Of a DNA stretch of 64,000 nt, positions 41,501-51,149 are shown piece by piece. The notes below the pieces were generated by a model. That model searched no databases. It was not told the DNA's origin and saw nothing but the letters and a program-made list of their open reading frames with translations. The position numbers were made by a program, and so were the translations under genes. The DNA is from Salinicoccus luteus DSM 17002 (GTDB lineage Bacteria > Bacillota > Bacilli > Staphylococcales > Salinicoccaceae), in NCBI RefSeq assembly GCF_000712035.1, contig NZ_JONV01000006.1:124001-188000 (forward strand). The letters are read 5' to 3'. The stretch's first letter is position 1. Each line of letters starts with the position of its first letter.

Positions 41501-41685
41501 TCCGTTCGGCCAAGCGTGTCGTCATCCGCAACTCCCAGAATTATGACCTCTCAGGGCTCCTCGAGGCATCAGGCATCCCCGTCCATGATTTTGACAGGAA
41601 GGAAAAGCTTGGTAATATTGAAACATCGAATATCCATAAGCTGCTGCAGCACATCAGCCTGACTGATATCCGTCTGCTTGGGTGA
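38545..41685 (+). CDS. dnaE: DNA polymerase III alpha subunit DnaE
   Basis: This 1046-residue error-prone-type replicative polymerase of Bacillota works beside PolC on the lagging strand. A PHP domain at the N-terminus (about 1-200) has lost several metal ligands (NVHSCYEF, ALTDFNRLHG), as in staphylococcal DnaE. The polymerase core has GPGRGSSSASLVSF and PDIDIDFEDTRRDEV with the catalytic aspartates. Helix-hairpin-helix and OB-fold regions follow (about 860-1000). AGGGGGG precedes the ATG. Confidence 0.96.
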   Translation: MINLNVHSCYEFLNSNIRIDQLLKKVSSDGQEAVALTDFNRLHGIYHFVRRAEHFGVKPLIGMEISVDNQLNGIPVVLIAKNTSGYRELIRLSAMLSYKDLHYTPQNFLAKNIHHCLMIAKDDSGVGVLETMAVDEADKYTSHEVQDSPYQSVFMKQANYISPEDLPAKEVLNAIRDNGRIDPADIRDARGADFVRTSEDLDEAERRHLENNRALVGKCDVTLPRAERTLPHYPHADNHDSKVFLWNMLQEQLEVKTDGSDAYVERLEYEYEIIVEMGYEDYFLIVQDAVNHAKQQGIYVGPGRGSSSASLVSFLLNITEIDPLKYNLLFERFLNPERVTMPDIDIDFEDTRRDEVVEYLIEKYGEMNVAHIVTYGTLSAKMAARDVGRVLGFSDDELKMISGIIPDAPGTKLEEAFATEAFQSLVEADERYSVYATMCRKIEGLPRHTSTHAAGVLLSEERLTDNVPVIFSEGHTLSQWPMNEVEGSGLLKIDILGLRNLSLLKNMVNQIKRLDDAFTLGGIPDDPDVYRLLGRGMTLGVFQLESDGIRKVIREMKPEQFLDIVAVNALYRPGPMKEIPNFIAGKRNPSSVKYPHSDIKDILKETYGVIVYQEQIMQIASKIAGYSYAEADILRRAMSKKDRETLERERGHFEKGAAERGYSSNVGHHIFNLILEFADYGFPKSHAVAYSRISYMLSYIKTKFPEIFYSVILSHHFGNDTKTKQVINEVKQRHIRMHPPDINRSVWSNRSVDGIQLGFSMIRGVTYRMSEAIIEARKEGPFEDIYDLKTRVKDVVLGRKVLTQLILSGALDGFEENRKTMLQSLPMLDELNSEEYAHDSFLSTLGFNIKKEYHYVDEMDEIEKMEGEKEVFGFHLSDHPIISLQKSLQYIPFSLLHQRKQGTYLVFFENIKTIRTKKGQNMAFVRISDGYQEMEGVIFPKVYFNVHPKLSRKIVAVTGRMETRKSQPQLIIDAVDDVETFRENGIRSAKRVVIRNSQNYDLSGLLEASGIPVHDFDRKEKLGNIETSNIHKLLQHISLTDIRLLG

Positions 41686-41690
41686 ATCTG

Positions 41691-41719
41691 TTGTCATGGA
41701 AATTGGATAATGTTAATAT
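41691..41719 (+). promoter_or_regulatory. Promoter of the malic enzyme-gntR-accDA operon
   Basis: TTGTCA (41691-41696), a 17-bp spacer and TAATAT (41714-41719) give a good sigma-A promoter. The start point would fall near 41726, inside the GntR-type operator. Confidence 0.65.
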
Positions 41720-41725
41720 AATTGG

Positions 41726-41736
41726 TGGTATGACCA
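41726..41736. promoter_or_regulatory. GntR/FadR-type operator TGGT-ATG-ACCA
   Basis: TGGTATGACCA (extended dyad 41725-41737) matches the TGGTnnnACCA consensus of FadR-subfamily GntR regulators such as PdhR. It sits at the expected transcription start of the operon that encodes a GntR regulator, so repression and autoregulation are likely. Confidence 0.6.
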
Positions 41737-41756
41737 CTTAAGAAAGGAAGATCATA

Positions 41757-42980
41757 TTGTCCCTAAGAGATGATGCACTAGAAATGCACAGAGAAAAGCA
41801 AGGAAAACTTTCCGTAAACTCCAAAGTGGAGATAAAAGACAAGGAGGCGCTGAGCCTCGCCTATTCCCCGGGGGTCGCTGAACCCTGCAAGGAGATCTAT
41901 GAGGATGAACGCACCGTCTTCGACTATACAATCAAGAGCAATACTGTCGGAGTCATCACCGATGGCTCTGCTGTGCTCGGCCTGGGCAATATCGGTGCGA
42001 TGGCGAGTCTGCCTGTAATGGAAGGCAAAAGCGCCCTGTTCAAAAACTTCGCCGGAGTGGATTCCTTCCCGCTCGCACTGGACACGAATGACGTGGATGA
42101 AATCGTGAGGACTGTGAAGCTGCTCACACCTGTCTTCGGGGGCATCAACTTGGAGGACATATCCGCCCCAAGATGTTTCGAGATTGAAGAGCGTCTTGGC
42201 CGTGAGACCGACATACCCGTCTTCCACGATGATCAGCACGGCACAGCAATCGTCACTCTAAGTGGTCTGATGAATGCCTTGAAACTGACCGGCAAATCCC
42301 TCAACCAGATCAAGGTGGTCCTGAATGGTGCCGGCGCTGCAGGTGTGGCAATCGTGAAGCTGCTGCACAGTTTCGGTGTCAAAGAGATGATCATGTGCGA
42401 CTCAAGAGGCGCCATCTATGAAGGCAGGCCCAACGGCATGAACGCTGTAAAGAATGAGGTCAGCCGCTTCACCAATCACGCCCGCAAGGAAGGGGAACTC
42501 GGTGATGTCATCAAAGATGCCGATGTATTCATCGGTGTATCCGTTGCAGGCGCATTGACAGGCGAGATGGTGGAAAGCATGGCAGATGATCCGATCATAT
42601 TCGCCATGGCCAACCCCAACCCTGAAATCATGCCGGAAGATGCGAAAGCTGCGGGCGCGCTCGTAGTCGGTACGGGACGCAGTGACTTTCCGAACCAGAT
42701 CAACAATGTACTGGCCTTCCCGGGCATTTTCAGAGGGGCGCTCGATGTCAGGGCGACGCATATCAATGATGAGATGAAGAAGGCTGCTGTCCTTGCGATT
42801 GCCGACCTGATCGATGAGAGTGACCTGAACAGCGACTATGTCATCCCCGAACCATTCAATAAGGAAGTGGCGCCCAATGTGGCGAGGGCGGTGGCGAAAG
42901 CTGCGATGCAGACGGGTGTCAGCCGCATCAAGGTGGACCCGGATGAAGTCTACGAGAAAGCGCGCAGGTTGACGTTATAG
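41757..42980 (+). CDS. Malic enzyme (malate to pyruvate)
   Basis: This 407-residue short-form malic enzyme has the SLAYSPGVAEPC motif, catalytic tyrosine/lysine regions (GLGNIGAMASLPVMEGKSALFK) and a Rossmann motif in VVLNGAGAAGVAIVKLL. It decarboxylates malate to pyruvate with NAD or NADP. The TTG start follows AAAGGAAG. It leads an operon with gntR, accD and accA, which suggests it supplies pyruvate and reducing power for fatty-acid synthesis, as YtsJ-type enzymes do. Confidence 0.92.
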   Translation: MSLRDDALEMHREKQGKLSVNSKVEIKDKEALSLAYSPGVAEPCKEIYEDERTVFDYTIKSNTVGVITDGSAVLGLGNIGAMASLPVMEGKSALFKNFAGVDSFPLALDTNDVDEIVRTVKLLTPVFGGINLEDISAPRCFEIEERLGRETDIPVFHDDQHGTAIVTLSGLMNALKLTGKSLNQIKVVLNGAGAAGVAIVKLLHSFGVKEMIMCDSRGAIYEGRPNGMNAVKNEVSRFTNHARKEGELGDVIKDADVFIGVSVAGALTGEMVESMADDPIIFAMANPNPEIMPEDAKAAGALVVGTGRSDFPNQINNVLAFPGIFRGALDVRATHINDEMKKAAVLAIADLIDESDLNSDYVIPEPFNKEVAPNVARAVAKAAMQTGVSRIKVDPDEVYEKARRLTL

Positions 42981-43417
42981 TGTCAGATGAAATGACGGAA
43001 AAAAAAGGTCTGGAAAATATCGTTGAAGAAATCCACAATCTCATCGAATCTGAAAATATCCAGGTCGGCGAAAAATTGCCGAGTGAGAGGTATCTGAAAG
43101 AAAAGCTGAATGTAAGCAGGCAGAGTGTGAGAGAGGCGCTGCGGGCACTTGAACTGCTCGGTATCATCTATGTCCGCCGTGGAGAAGGAACCTTTTTGGC
43201 TGACATCGACAGTCACCAGCTCTTCCAGCTCATCGGCAGATATCTGATCAGAACCGAAAGACAACAGAATGAAATAGTAGAAATAAAACAGATGATCGAG
43301 GCATATGTGAAATCAAAGCATCATGATGACAAAATGACTGTCCTGGATGACGACAATCAGATCATGAAGAAGATATATGTCCTGCTAGACAAATATTCAA
43401 AAGCTTTCAAATCGTAA
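42980..43417 (+). CDS. GntR-family regulator with a short effector domain
   Basis: This 145-residue protein has a FadR-type winged helix at about 8-72 (GEKLPSERYLKEKLNVSRQSVREALRALELLG, then RRGEGTF). The C-terminal part has only about 70 helical residues, half of a normal FCD domain, and lacks its metal-binding histidines. It probably controls its own operon through TGGTATGACCA at 41726-41736. The GTG start overlaps the malic enzyme stop by one base. Confidence 0.85.
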   Translation: MSDEMTEKKGLENIVEEIHNLIESENIQVGEKLPSERYLKEKLNVSRQSVREALRALELLGIIYVRRGEGTFLADIDSHQLFQLIGRYLIRTERQQNEIVEIKQMIEAYVKSKHHDDKMTVLDDDNQIMKKIYVLLDKYSKAFKS

Positions 43418-43435
43418 AGAAGCAAGGGGTTTATT

Positions 43436-44287
43436 ATGCTAAAAGACTTGTTCTCCAAACTGAATAAAAAAGTCAATGAAACCAACCGCAATGACGGCAC
43501 TTTTGAAAACAGCGAGTCAATCATGACAAAGTGCCCGAACTGCAAGAAAATACTGTATTCCAAGGAACTCTATAAAAGATTGAATGTCTGCACGAACTGC
43601 GAGCACCATCTGCCCATAACTGCGCCGGACCGGATGGAGGCACTCATGGATGAAGGCACGGTCAAACCGATCCTGGAAAATATCACATCGGCCAATCCCC
43701 TGAACTTCCCGAACTATGAAGCGAAGCTGAACAAGGACAGGGAGAAGACGGGATTGAATGAGGCAGTCATCTGTGCAGAAGGCACCATAGATGATACCCC
43801 CGCTGTGGTGGCCATCATGGATTCGCGCTTCAGAATGGGCAGCATGGGTTCTGCCGTCGGCGAAAAGCTGGCAAGAACCTTCGAATATGCGACCGAACGC
43901 CGTCTGCCCGTAATCGTCTTTACGGCAAGCGGCGGGGCACGCATGCAGGAGGGAATCATCTCACTGATGCAGATGGCAAAAGTGAGCGTGGCCATTGAGC
44001 GCCATAACCAGGCCGGGCTCCTCTATATCGCCTATATGACAAACCCGACGACGGGCGGGGTGTCTGCAAGCTTCGCATCCGTCGGGGATATCAACCTTGC
44101 TGAACGGGGTGCGCTCATCGGCTTTGCCGGCAGACGTGTGATAGAGGAGACCATCAAGGAAAAACTGCCGGACGATTTCCAGACAGCCGAATTCCTGCTG
44201 AAGCATGGACAGCTGGATGAGGTCGTCAACCGCAGGGATATGAAAAACTATCTCGGAAGAATACTGAAACTGCATAGTGGGGTGTGA
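43436..44287 (+). CDS. accD: Acetyl-CoA carboxylase carboxyltransferase subunit beta
   Basis: The 283-residue beta subunit has the zinc ribbon (Cys33, Cys36, Cys52, Cys55) and the crotonase-like carboxyltransferase core ([39 protein letters not shown]). With AccA it moves carboxyl from biotin to acetyl-CoA, giving malonyl-CoA. It follows the GntR gene by 18 nt and precedes accA. Confidence 0.97.
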   Translation: MLKDLFSKLNKKVNETNRNDGTFENSESIMTKCPNCKKILYSKELYKRLNVCTNCEHHLPITAPDRMEALMDEGTVKPILENITSANPLNFPNYEAKLNKDREKTGLNEAVICAEGTIDDTPAVVAIMDSRFRMGSMGSAVGEKLARTFEYATERRLPVIVFTASGGARMQEGIISLMQMAKVSVAIERHNQAGLLYIAYMTNPTTGGVSASFASVGDINLAERGALIGFAGRRVIEETIKEKLPDDFQTAEFLLKHGQLDEVVNRRDMKNYLGRILKLHSGV

Positions 44288-44289
44288 CC

Positions 44290-45243
44290 ATGGCGTTTGA
44301 ATTTGAAAAGCCGATATATGAGCTCGAAGACAAAATTGGAGAACTCGAGAAATATGCTGCGAAGAACAAGCTTGATCTGACGAAGGAAATCAGTTTCCTG
44401 GAGAAGAAGGTCAATGATAAGAAAGACGAGGTCTACAGCAACCTGACACCATGGCAGCGTGTGGAAATTGCCAGGTATGCCAAACGCCCGACGACATTGG
44501 AATATATTGAAGAAATCTTCGAGGATTTCATCGAATTCTTCGGGGACCGTGTCCATAGTGATGATGCCGCCATCGTAGGCGGAATCGCATCATATCATGG
44601 CACTCCTGTTACGGTCATCGGCCATCAGCGGGGCCGGGATACGAAGGGCAACATCCACCGGAACTTCGGCATGGCGCATCCGGATGGCTACCGAAAGGCA
44701 CTGCGCCTGATGAAGCAGGCGGATAAATTCAACCGTCCGGTCATATGCTTCATCGATACGAAGGGTGCATATCCGGGGAAAGCGGCAGAAGAGCGCGGCC
44801 AGAGCGAGTCCATTGCCAGGAACCTTGTGGAGATGGCTGGGCTCAAAGTGCCCGTGATCAGCATCGTCATTGGGGAAGGCGGCTCTGGGGGGGCTTTGGC
44901 CCTTGGTGTATGCAACCGCCTCCTGATGCTTGAGAATGCGACATATTCCGTCATTTCTCCAGAAGGTGCAGCGAGCATACTGTTCAAGGATGCCTCCCTC
45001 AAGGAGATTGCGGCGGAGTCCCTGAAGATTACTGCTGCGGACCTGAAGTCTTTCGGCATTGCAGATGAAGTCATCATGGAGCCCAAAGGGGGCGCCCATA
45101 ATGACAGGGAAGCGGTCATCTCCTCCCTTGACGAAGCAGTCAAGAGGCATCTGGATGAACTCCAGTCCATGGATGGCCAGACATTGATGGATGACCGTTA
45201 CGACAAATACATGAATATTGGCGTGTTTACCGAACAGTCCTGA
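44290..45243 (+). CDS. accA: Acetyl-CoA carboxylase carboxyltransferase subunit alpha
   Basis: The 317-residue alpha subunit starts [16 protein letters not shown], followed by a coiled-coil region and the carboxyltransferase core ([41 protein letters not shown]). The ATG at 44290 is 2 nt after the accD stop, with GGGGTG in the end of accD. It completes the enzyme with AccD and ends at a terminator. Confidence 0.97.
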   Translation: MAFEFEKPIYELEDKIGELEKYAAKNKLDLTKEISFLEKKVNDKKDEVYSNLTPWQRVEIARYAKRPTTLEYIEEIFEDFIEFFGDRVHSDDAAIVGGIASYHGTPVTVIGHQRGRDTKGNIHRNFGMAHPDGYRKALRLMKQADKFNRPVICFIDTKGAYPGKAAEERGQSESIARNLVEMAGLKVPVISIVIGEGGSGGALALGVCNRLLMLENATYSVISPEGAASILFKDASLKEIAAESLKITAADLKSFGIADEVIMEPKGGAHNDREAVISSLDEAVKRHLDELQSMDGQTLMDDRYDKYMNIGVFTEQS

Positions 45244-45261
45244 TTCCGACTGTTCTTTTTT
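45232..45261 (+). terminator. accA terminator
   Basis: GAACAGT (45232-45238) pairs with ACTGTTC (45249-45255), followed by six T residues. The left arm lies within the last accA codons. Confidence 0.8.
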
Positions 45262-45265
45262 GGCT

Positions 45266-45279
45266 TTAAAACGGTTTCA
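45266..45279. promoter_or_regulatory. cre-like site upstream of pfkA
   Basis: TTAAAACGGTTTCA differs from the CcpA consensus TGWAANCGNTNWCA at one position. It lies 75 bp before the pfkA start codon, a place where CcpA could activate or repress the pfkA-pyk operon. Confidence 0.45.
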
Positions 45280-45329
45280 ACCATTCAAATTATGGCTAAG
45301 GATAAGCAGTTGTGCTATTTTAAAGATAA

Positions 45330-46313
<984 letters not shown>

Positions 46314-46324
46314 GAGGAATTGAC

Positions 46325-48085
46325 ATGCGCAACACTAAGATAGTATGTACGATAGGACCGGCTTCCGAATCACCTGAAATGCTGGAAAAGCTGATGGATG
46401 CAGGCATGAATATCGCCCGTCTGAACTTTTCCCATGGTGATCATGAAGAACATCGGGCAAGAATCACCAATATAAGGAAAGCAGCGGACAAGCTTGGCCA
46501 CACAGTAGCCATACTGCTCGACACGAAAGGACCCGAAATCCGTACGCATACGATGGAAAATGGAGAGATCGAACTGTCCAAGGGGCAGAAGATCACCGTA
46601 TCCATGGAAGAGGTTGTCGGGACACCCGAGAAGTTTTCTGTAACCTATGCAGGACTGATAGACGATGTCGATACAGAAGACCGTATCCTGCTGGATGATG
46701 GACTGGTTGAACTGAAGATCGATGATATTGACCATGACGCCAAAGAGATACACTGCCATGTATTGAATGATGGTGTGCTGAAAAACAAGAAGGGCGTCAA
46801 TGTGCCGGGTGTATCCGTAAAACTTCCGGGCATCACCGAGAAGGACCGGGAAGATATCATTTTCGGCATCGGGGAAGGTGTCGACTTCATTGCAGCGAGC
46901 TTCATCCGCACGAACAGCGATGTACTTGAAATACGTGAGCTGCTCGAAGAGCAGTCTGCCGAATATATCAAGATCATTCCGAAGATCGAGAACCAGGAAG
47001 GTATCGACAACATTGATGAGATTCTGGAAGTCTCGGATGGTCTTATGGTGGCGCGTGGAGACATGGGTGTTGAGATTCCACCGGAGTCCGTACCGATGGT
47101 CCAGAAGGACCTCATCAAAAAGTGCAATATGCTCGGCAAGCCGGTGATCACTGCGACCCAGATGCTGGATTCCATGCAGTACAACCCGCGTTGTACACGT
47201 GCTGAAGCAAGTGACGTGGCCAATGCCATCTATGATGGAACGGATGCTGTCATGCTGAGCGGTGAGACGGCTGCCGGGGATTATCCATTGGAATCCGTAC
47301 AGACGATGGCCAGCATCGCAGTTTCTGCTGAAGAGGCACAGGACTATAAAAAACTCCTCTCTGCAAGAACCAAGTCGCTGCAGACGAACCTCGTTACGGC
47401 CATTGGCGTATCCGTCGCCCATACGGCCCTCAACCTGCAGTGCCGTGCGATTGTGGCGGCTACGGAATCCGGCCATACGGCGCGGATGATTTCGAAATAC
47501 CGTCCGCATGCTGACATCGTCGCCGTGACCCCTCATGAATATGTAGCGCGGCAGCTCCAGCTTGTGTGGGGTGTCCATCCCGTCGTCAAGGAAGGGGAGC
47601 GGGACACCGACGAACTGCTGAATGTATCCGTATCCGCTGCGATGGAAAAGGGATTTGCCACACATGGCGACCTGCTGATTATTACTGCGGGTGTACCGGC
47701 TGGCGAAGCGGGGACGACCAACCTGATGAAACTACACATCGTTGGGGACGTACTCGTGCGTGCCCAAGGTATAGGCAGGAGAAGCACTGTCGGGGAAGTA
47801 GTCATCGTAAATTCATCAGATGACCTTTCAAAAAAGGATATCGAAGGAAAAATCGTCGTTGTCCAGTCCGTTGATTCCAATATGACCCCTTATCTCGAGA
47901 AGGCCGCCGGTCTTGTCACTGCAGAAGGTGGACTGACTTCCCATGGGGCCATTGTGGGGCTGAACCTCAATCTGCCGACGATTGTAGGGGCCACTGATGC
48001 CCTGAATGTCCTTGAAGAAGGCATGACGATCACTGTCGATTCCGAACAGAACTGCATCTTCAGCGGCCATGCCAATGTACTGTAG
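46325..48085 (+). CDS. pyk: Pyruvate kinase with C-terminal PEP-utiliser domain
   Basis: This 586-residue enzyme has the pyruvate kinase barrel and B domain up to about residue 350 ([28 protein letters not shown]) and an allosteric C domain to about 475. The extra PEP-mobilising-like domain carries [14 protein letters not shown], the form found in Bacillus and staphylococci. It converts PEP plus ADP to pyruvate plus ATP. AGGAGG precedes the ATG. Confidence 0.97.
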   Translation: MRNTKIVCTIGPASESPEMLEKLMDAGMNIARLNFSHGDHEEHRARITNIRKAADKLGHTVAILLDTKGPEIRTHTMENGEIELSKGQKITVSMEEVVGTPEKFSVTYAGLIDDVDTEDRILLDDGLVELKIDDIDHDAKEIHCHVLNDGVLKNKKGVNVPGVSVKLPGITEKDREDIIFGIGEGVDFIAASFIRTNSDVLEIRELLEEQSAEYIKIIPKIENQEGIDNIDEILEVSDGLMVARGDMGVEIPPESVPMVQKDLIKKCNMLGKPVITATQMLDSMQYNPRCTRAEASDVANAIYDGTDAVMLSGETAAGDYPLESVQTMASIAVSAEEAQDYKKLLSARTKSLQTNLVTAIGVSVAHTALNLQCRAIVAATESGHTARMISKYRPHADIVAVTPHEYVARQLQLVWGVHPVVKEGERDTDELLNVSVSAAMEKGFATHGDLLIITAGVPAGEAGTTNLMKLHIVGDVLVRAQGIGRRSTVGEVVIVNSSDDLSKKDIEGKIVVVQSVDSNMTPYLEKAAGLVTAEGGLTSHGAIVGLNLNLPTIVGATDALNVLEEGMTITVDSEQNCIFSGHANVL

Positions 48086-48097
48086 CAGAACGCAGGA

Positions 48098-48125
48098 AAG
48101 GGTACTGTCAAAGTACCCTTTTTAT
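48098..48125 (+). terminator. pyk terminator
   Basis: AAGGGTAC (48098-48105) pairs with GTACCCTT (48113-48120) and is followed by TTTTT. Confidence 0.85.
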
Positions 48126-48174
48126 TGTTGTCGTCCAAAGAGACGGCCGGTATAATGTAGATGAGGTGGCGGAG

Positions 48175-48915
48175 ATGAAAAAGTTATTATTATTGGCAGT
48201 GATGCTATTATTGGCTGCATGCGGCAATGAGGCCGATGAGTCCGGAGCCGGGAATCCGGAAGGTCAGAGTGAAGAAACGACGGAATCCTCTGAAGGGGAG
48301 CCGCAATCTGAAGCGGATGGAGCGATGGATGCTTCCGATTTGATCGATGAGGCATCGTCGGCATGGGGGGATACTGTGAGCTACGAAGCCAGGCAGACCT
48401 CCACGATTTCTTCAGGTGAAAGCCAGTATGTGGTAAGAACCATTACGACAAGAAGCGAAGCGGATGAAATTAAAGTGGAAGTCGATGATGGACAGGAAAT
48501 AAAAACCCATTATATTGTCGAGGGTGAGCATTTCATCTATCAGGGGGGAAGCACCGAAGCGCAGGATGAGCCGCGTGAAATCGGCGCCAGCCAATATGGC
48601 GCGCTCATCTCCGATTTGGAACCCTATAGGGAAGGCACAGTATCCGAGTTTGAATCGGGATATGAATTGCGCTACACCTTGGATGAAAAAGAAGATGCTG
48701 AACCATTCTTCAATGACGGGATGACAGATGCATTCGATGATGTCGATACATTCAGTGGGCAGGTAACGCTGCAATTCAACGAGCAATACCAGTACACCGG
48801 TGCCGAGTTCACACTGACAGTCGGTTCAGGGGATGACGAGATGAACATCATCTCAAATATCACGATGGACAGAATCGGTGAAGTGGATAGAATTGAAAAA
48901 CCGAAAAATATGTAA
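48175..48915 (+). CDS. Lipoprotein of unknown function (LolA/LppX-like layout)
   Basis: This 246-residue protein has a signal peptide and lipobox LLAAC (Cys16), then a low-complexity acidic linker (about 20-55). A beta-rich domain follows (SYEARQTSTISSGESQYVVRTI, DEIKVEVDDGQEIKTHYIVEGEHFIYQ) whose strand pattern recalls DUF6612 or LppX/LprG-type lipid-handling folds. That resemblance is by pattern only. The ATG at 48175 follows AGGTGG; an in-frame GTG three codons upstream overlaps that site. It is a single-gene unit with a terminator. Confidence 0.75.
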   Translation: MKKLLLLAVMLLLAACGNEADESGAGNPEGQSEETTESSEGEPQSEADGAMDASDLIDEASSAWGDTVSYEARQTSTISSGESQYVVRTITTRSEADEIKVEVDDGQEIKTHYIVEGEHFIYQGGSTEAQDEPREIGASQYGALISDLEPYREGTVSEFESGYELRYTLDEKEDAEPFFNDGMTDAFDDVDTFSGQVTLQFNEQYQYTGAEFTLTVGSGDDEMNIISNITMDRIGEVDRIEKPKNM

Positions 48916-48920
48916 GTTGA

Positions 48921-48950
48921 AAGGCCGTTCAGAATGAGCGGCCTTTTTAT
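48921..48950 (+). terminator. Terminator after the lipoprotein gene
   Basis: AAGGCCG (48921-48927) pairs with CGGCCTT (48939-48945), followed by T residues. Confidence 0.85.
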
Positions 48951-48958
48951 TTAATTGA

Positions 48959-48972
48959 GGTAATCGCTTTCA
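48959..48972. promoter_or_regulatory. cre-like site upstream of the acetate-transport operon
   Basis: GGTAATCGCTTTCA matches the CcpA consensus at all but its first base. It lies 39 bp before the -35 of the promoter at 49011, so catabolite control of acetate uptake is likely; the upstream position would suit activation or a looped repression. Confidence 0.55.
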
Positions 48973-49010
48973 TATAGTGTAAATGTATACGATTTTAACT
49001 ATTCGAAAAA

Positions 49011-49039
49011 TTGACATTATTATACACCCCACATAGAAT
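49011..49039 (+). promoter_or_regulatory. Promoter of the DUF485-acetate symporter operon
   Basis: TTGACA (49011-49016), a 17-bp spacer and TAGAAT (49034-49039) form a near-consensus sigma-A promoter 24 bp before the start codon. Confidence 0.8.
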
Positions 49040-49062
49040 GTTAGTTACAAGGGGGAATTGAA

Positions 49063-49374
49063 ATGTCAAAAATTGATTACAAAAAGATTTCTGATCAGCC
49101 CGAATTCGAGGCGCTTCTCAGAAAGCGGAACAGGTTCATCCTGCCGATCAGCATCTTTTTCATCATCGCAACTCTTATTTTTCCAGTGCTGACCGGCTAT
49201 ACCGATCTGCTCGCAAATGAGCCATTCGGTAATATATCGTGGGCATGGATTTATGCTTTTCTGCTTTTCATCATGGTATGGACGCTCGTCACCATCTATA
49301 TGAGCAGGGCGAAGAAGTTTGACAAGGAAGCCGACGAAATCATCAGAAAGTACAAGGAAGGGGAATACGAATGA
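49063..49374 (+). CDS. DUF485 membrane protein
   Basis: The 103-residue protein has two membrane helices separated by a loop, an N-terminal FEALLRKRNRFILPISIFF and a charged C-terminal helix. DUF485 proteins are almost always encoded just before an acetate/solute:sodium symporter and are probably its partner. Here the symporter gene overlaps by 4 bp (ATGA). GGGGGAA precedes the ATG. Confidence 0.85.
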   Translation: MSKIDYKKISDQPEFEALLRKRNRFILPISIFFIIATLIFPVLTGYTDLLANEPFGNISWAWIYAFLLFIMVWTLVTIYMSRAKKFDKEADEIIRKYKEGEYE

Positions 49375-50918
49375 ATTTGACAGTCATCATCATGTTTCTG
49401 GTGTTTGTAGGGGCAACTTTGGTAATTACATATTTTGCTTCCAAACGCACACAGTCCACGAAAGACTTCTATACCGCAGGAGGCGGCCTGACAGGCTGGC
49501 AGAACGGTCTGGCAATTTCGGGGGATTATCTGTCGGCGGCATCATTTCTCGGTATTGCTGGTGCGATTGCACTATGGGGCTTCGATGGATTCTTCTATAG
49601 TGTAGGGTATCTGACGGCATATCTGGTCGTTTTGTATATAGTCGCAGAACCACTCAGAAACCTGGGCAAATATACGGTGGCAGATATGATTGCAGCGCGG
49701 TTCGAGCTGAAAAAGGTCCGGGCATTCGCTGCACTCTCATCCATCACCATCGTCATATTCTATATGCTTGCCCAACTTGTGGGCGCAGGCGCACTCATAC
49801 AGCTTCTGTTCGATATACCCTACAGCATTTCCGTCATTCTTGTAGGCATCATGATGACGATCTATGTGCTGTTCGGCGGCATGACCGCAACGAGCTGGGT
49901 ACAGATGGTCAAGGCTGTCCTGCTCATGATCGGTACGCTCATCATTTCTTTTCTGGTACTGCTTACTTTCAACTTCAATATATTCGCGATGTTCGGTGAG
50001 ATGAAGAACGTCACGGCACCTGAACTGGAGGGTTCATTCCTGAATCCGGGGGCGCAGGGAAACTCTCCACTCAATAATATTTCCCTGATCGTCGCCCTTC
50101 TGTTCGGAACGGCGGGCCTGCCCCATATCCTCATGAGGTTCTTCACCGTCAAGGATGCAAAGACGGCGAGAAGCTCTGTCATGTGGGCGACATGGATCAT
50201 CGGGATCTTCTATATCCTGACCATTTTCCTTGGCTTCGGGGCTGCGGCATTGCTGACACGGGAAGAGATCATCGCTGCCAACCCGGCAGGCAACATGGCA
50301 GCGCCTCTGCTTGCTGAAAGACTGGGAGGCGACTTCCTGATGTCCTTCGTTGCAGCGGTTGCATTCGCGACAATCCTTGCTGTAGTCGCCGGACTAGTGC
50401 TCTCCGGCGCAAGTGCATTTGCACACGATATCTATGGACAAGTGATAAAGAAAGGGAAAATGACGGATAGGGAGCAGATGTTGGCTGCAAGAACAGCCGC
50501 TTTAAGCGTCAGTGTGCTGTCCATCATCCTTGCGATATTCGCTCAGGACCAGAACGTGGCCTTCCTGGTGTCTCTGGCATTCTGTGTTGCCGCCAGTGCC
50601 AATCTTCCCGTCATCGTCTATACGATATTCTGGAAACGCTTCAACACCCAGGGTGCAATCTCCGGCATCATCACCGGACTTGTCGTCTCCCTGGCACTCG
50701 TCATACTGAGTCCGAATGTAATGGATCCATCCGGAAGTGCGTTCATCGCCATGGAACCGATCTTCCCCTTGGATAATCCTGCACTGTTTTCTGTGCCTGC
50801 AGGCTTCATCGGTGCTTTCCTGGGGACATTCCTCGGAAAAGCGGAATCCCATGAAAAATATCGGGAGGTCAAGGTCAAATCGGTCACGGGCATATCCACA
50901 TCAGATGTTTCCCACTAA
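49371..50918 (+). CDS. Cation/acetate symporter (SSS family, ActP-like)
   Basis: This 515-residue sodium:solute symporter has about 13 membrane helices. SSS motifs are FYTAGGGLTGWQNGLAISGDYLSAASFLGI and GTAGLPHILMRFFTVKDAK. Acetate as the substrate is inferred from the ActP-type sequence, the DUF485 partner and the cre-like control site. It overlaps the DUF485 gene and ends before a GNRA-looped terminator. Confidence 0.88.
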   Translation: MNLTVIIMFLVFVGATLVITYFASKRTQSTKDFYTAGGGLTGWQNGLAISGDYLSAASFLGIAGAIALWGFDGFFYSVGYLTAYLVVLYIVAEPLRNLGKYTVADMIAARFELKKVRAFAALSSITIVIFYMLAQLVGAGALIQLLFDIPYSISVILVGIMMTIYVLFGGMTATSWVQMVKAVLLMIGTLIISFLVLLTFNFNIFAMFGEMKNVTAPELEGSFLNPGAQGNSPLNNISLIVALLFGTAGLPHILMRFFTVKDAKTARSSVMWATWIIGIFYILTIFLGFGAAALLTREEIIAANPAGNMAAPLLAERLGGDFLMSFVAAVAFATILAVVAGLVLSGASAFAHDIYGQVIKKGKMTDREQMLAARTAALSVSVLSIILAIFAQDQNVAFLVSLAFCVAASANLPVIVYTIFWKRFNTQGAISGIITGLVVSLALVILSPNVMDPSGSAFIAMEPIFPLDNPALFSVPAGFIGAFLGTFLGKAESHEKYREVKVKSVTGISTSDVSH

Positions 50919-50968
50919 ATATAAGATTAACTTATAGGAATCAATAAGATAATTAATTGTTTCTTATG

Positions 50969-51001
50969 AAAGTGGTAATTTGCGAAAATTACCGCTTTTT
51001 C
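50969..51001 (+). terminator. Terminator with a GNRA tetraloop
   Basis: AAAGTGGTAATTT (50969-50981) pairs with AAATTACCGCTTT (50986-50998) with one G-T pair, closed by GCGA, and a T-run follows. Confidence 0.85.
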
Positions 51002-51069
51002 CCTTGTGTAAGGGCTTTCGAGCAAGATAACGGTAATTTTTTCACAATGTAATATGTTTTCTTGATTTA

Positions 51070-51097
51070 TTCACAAAGTTCTTGAATTTGATATAAT
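51070..51097 (+). promoter_or_regulatory. citZ promoter
   Basis: TTCACA (51070-51075), a 16-bp spacer and TATAAT (51092-51097) lie 53 bp before citZ. The stretch 51002-51069 has no gene; a weak cre-like sequence is at 51007-51020. Confidence 0.65.
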
Positions 51098-51149
51098 GGT
51101 ATAGAAGCCGAAGTGGCTATTTTATGAATTACTAAGAAGGAGAGTCAAT

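Noticed and set aside
51007-51020. cre site upstream of citZ (TGTAAGGGCTTTCG)
   Set aside because: It has two mismatches, including one in the central CG, so it is too weak to call, although CcpA control of citZ is common.
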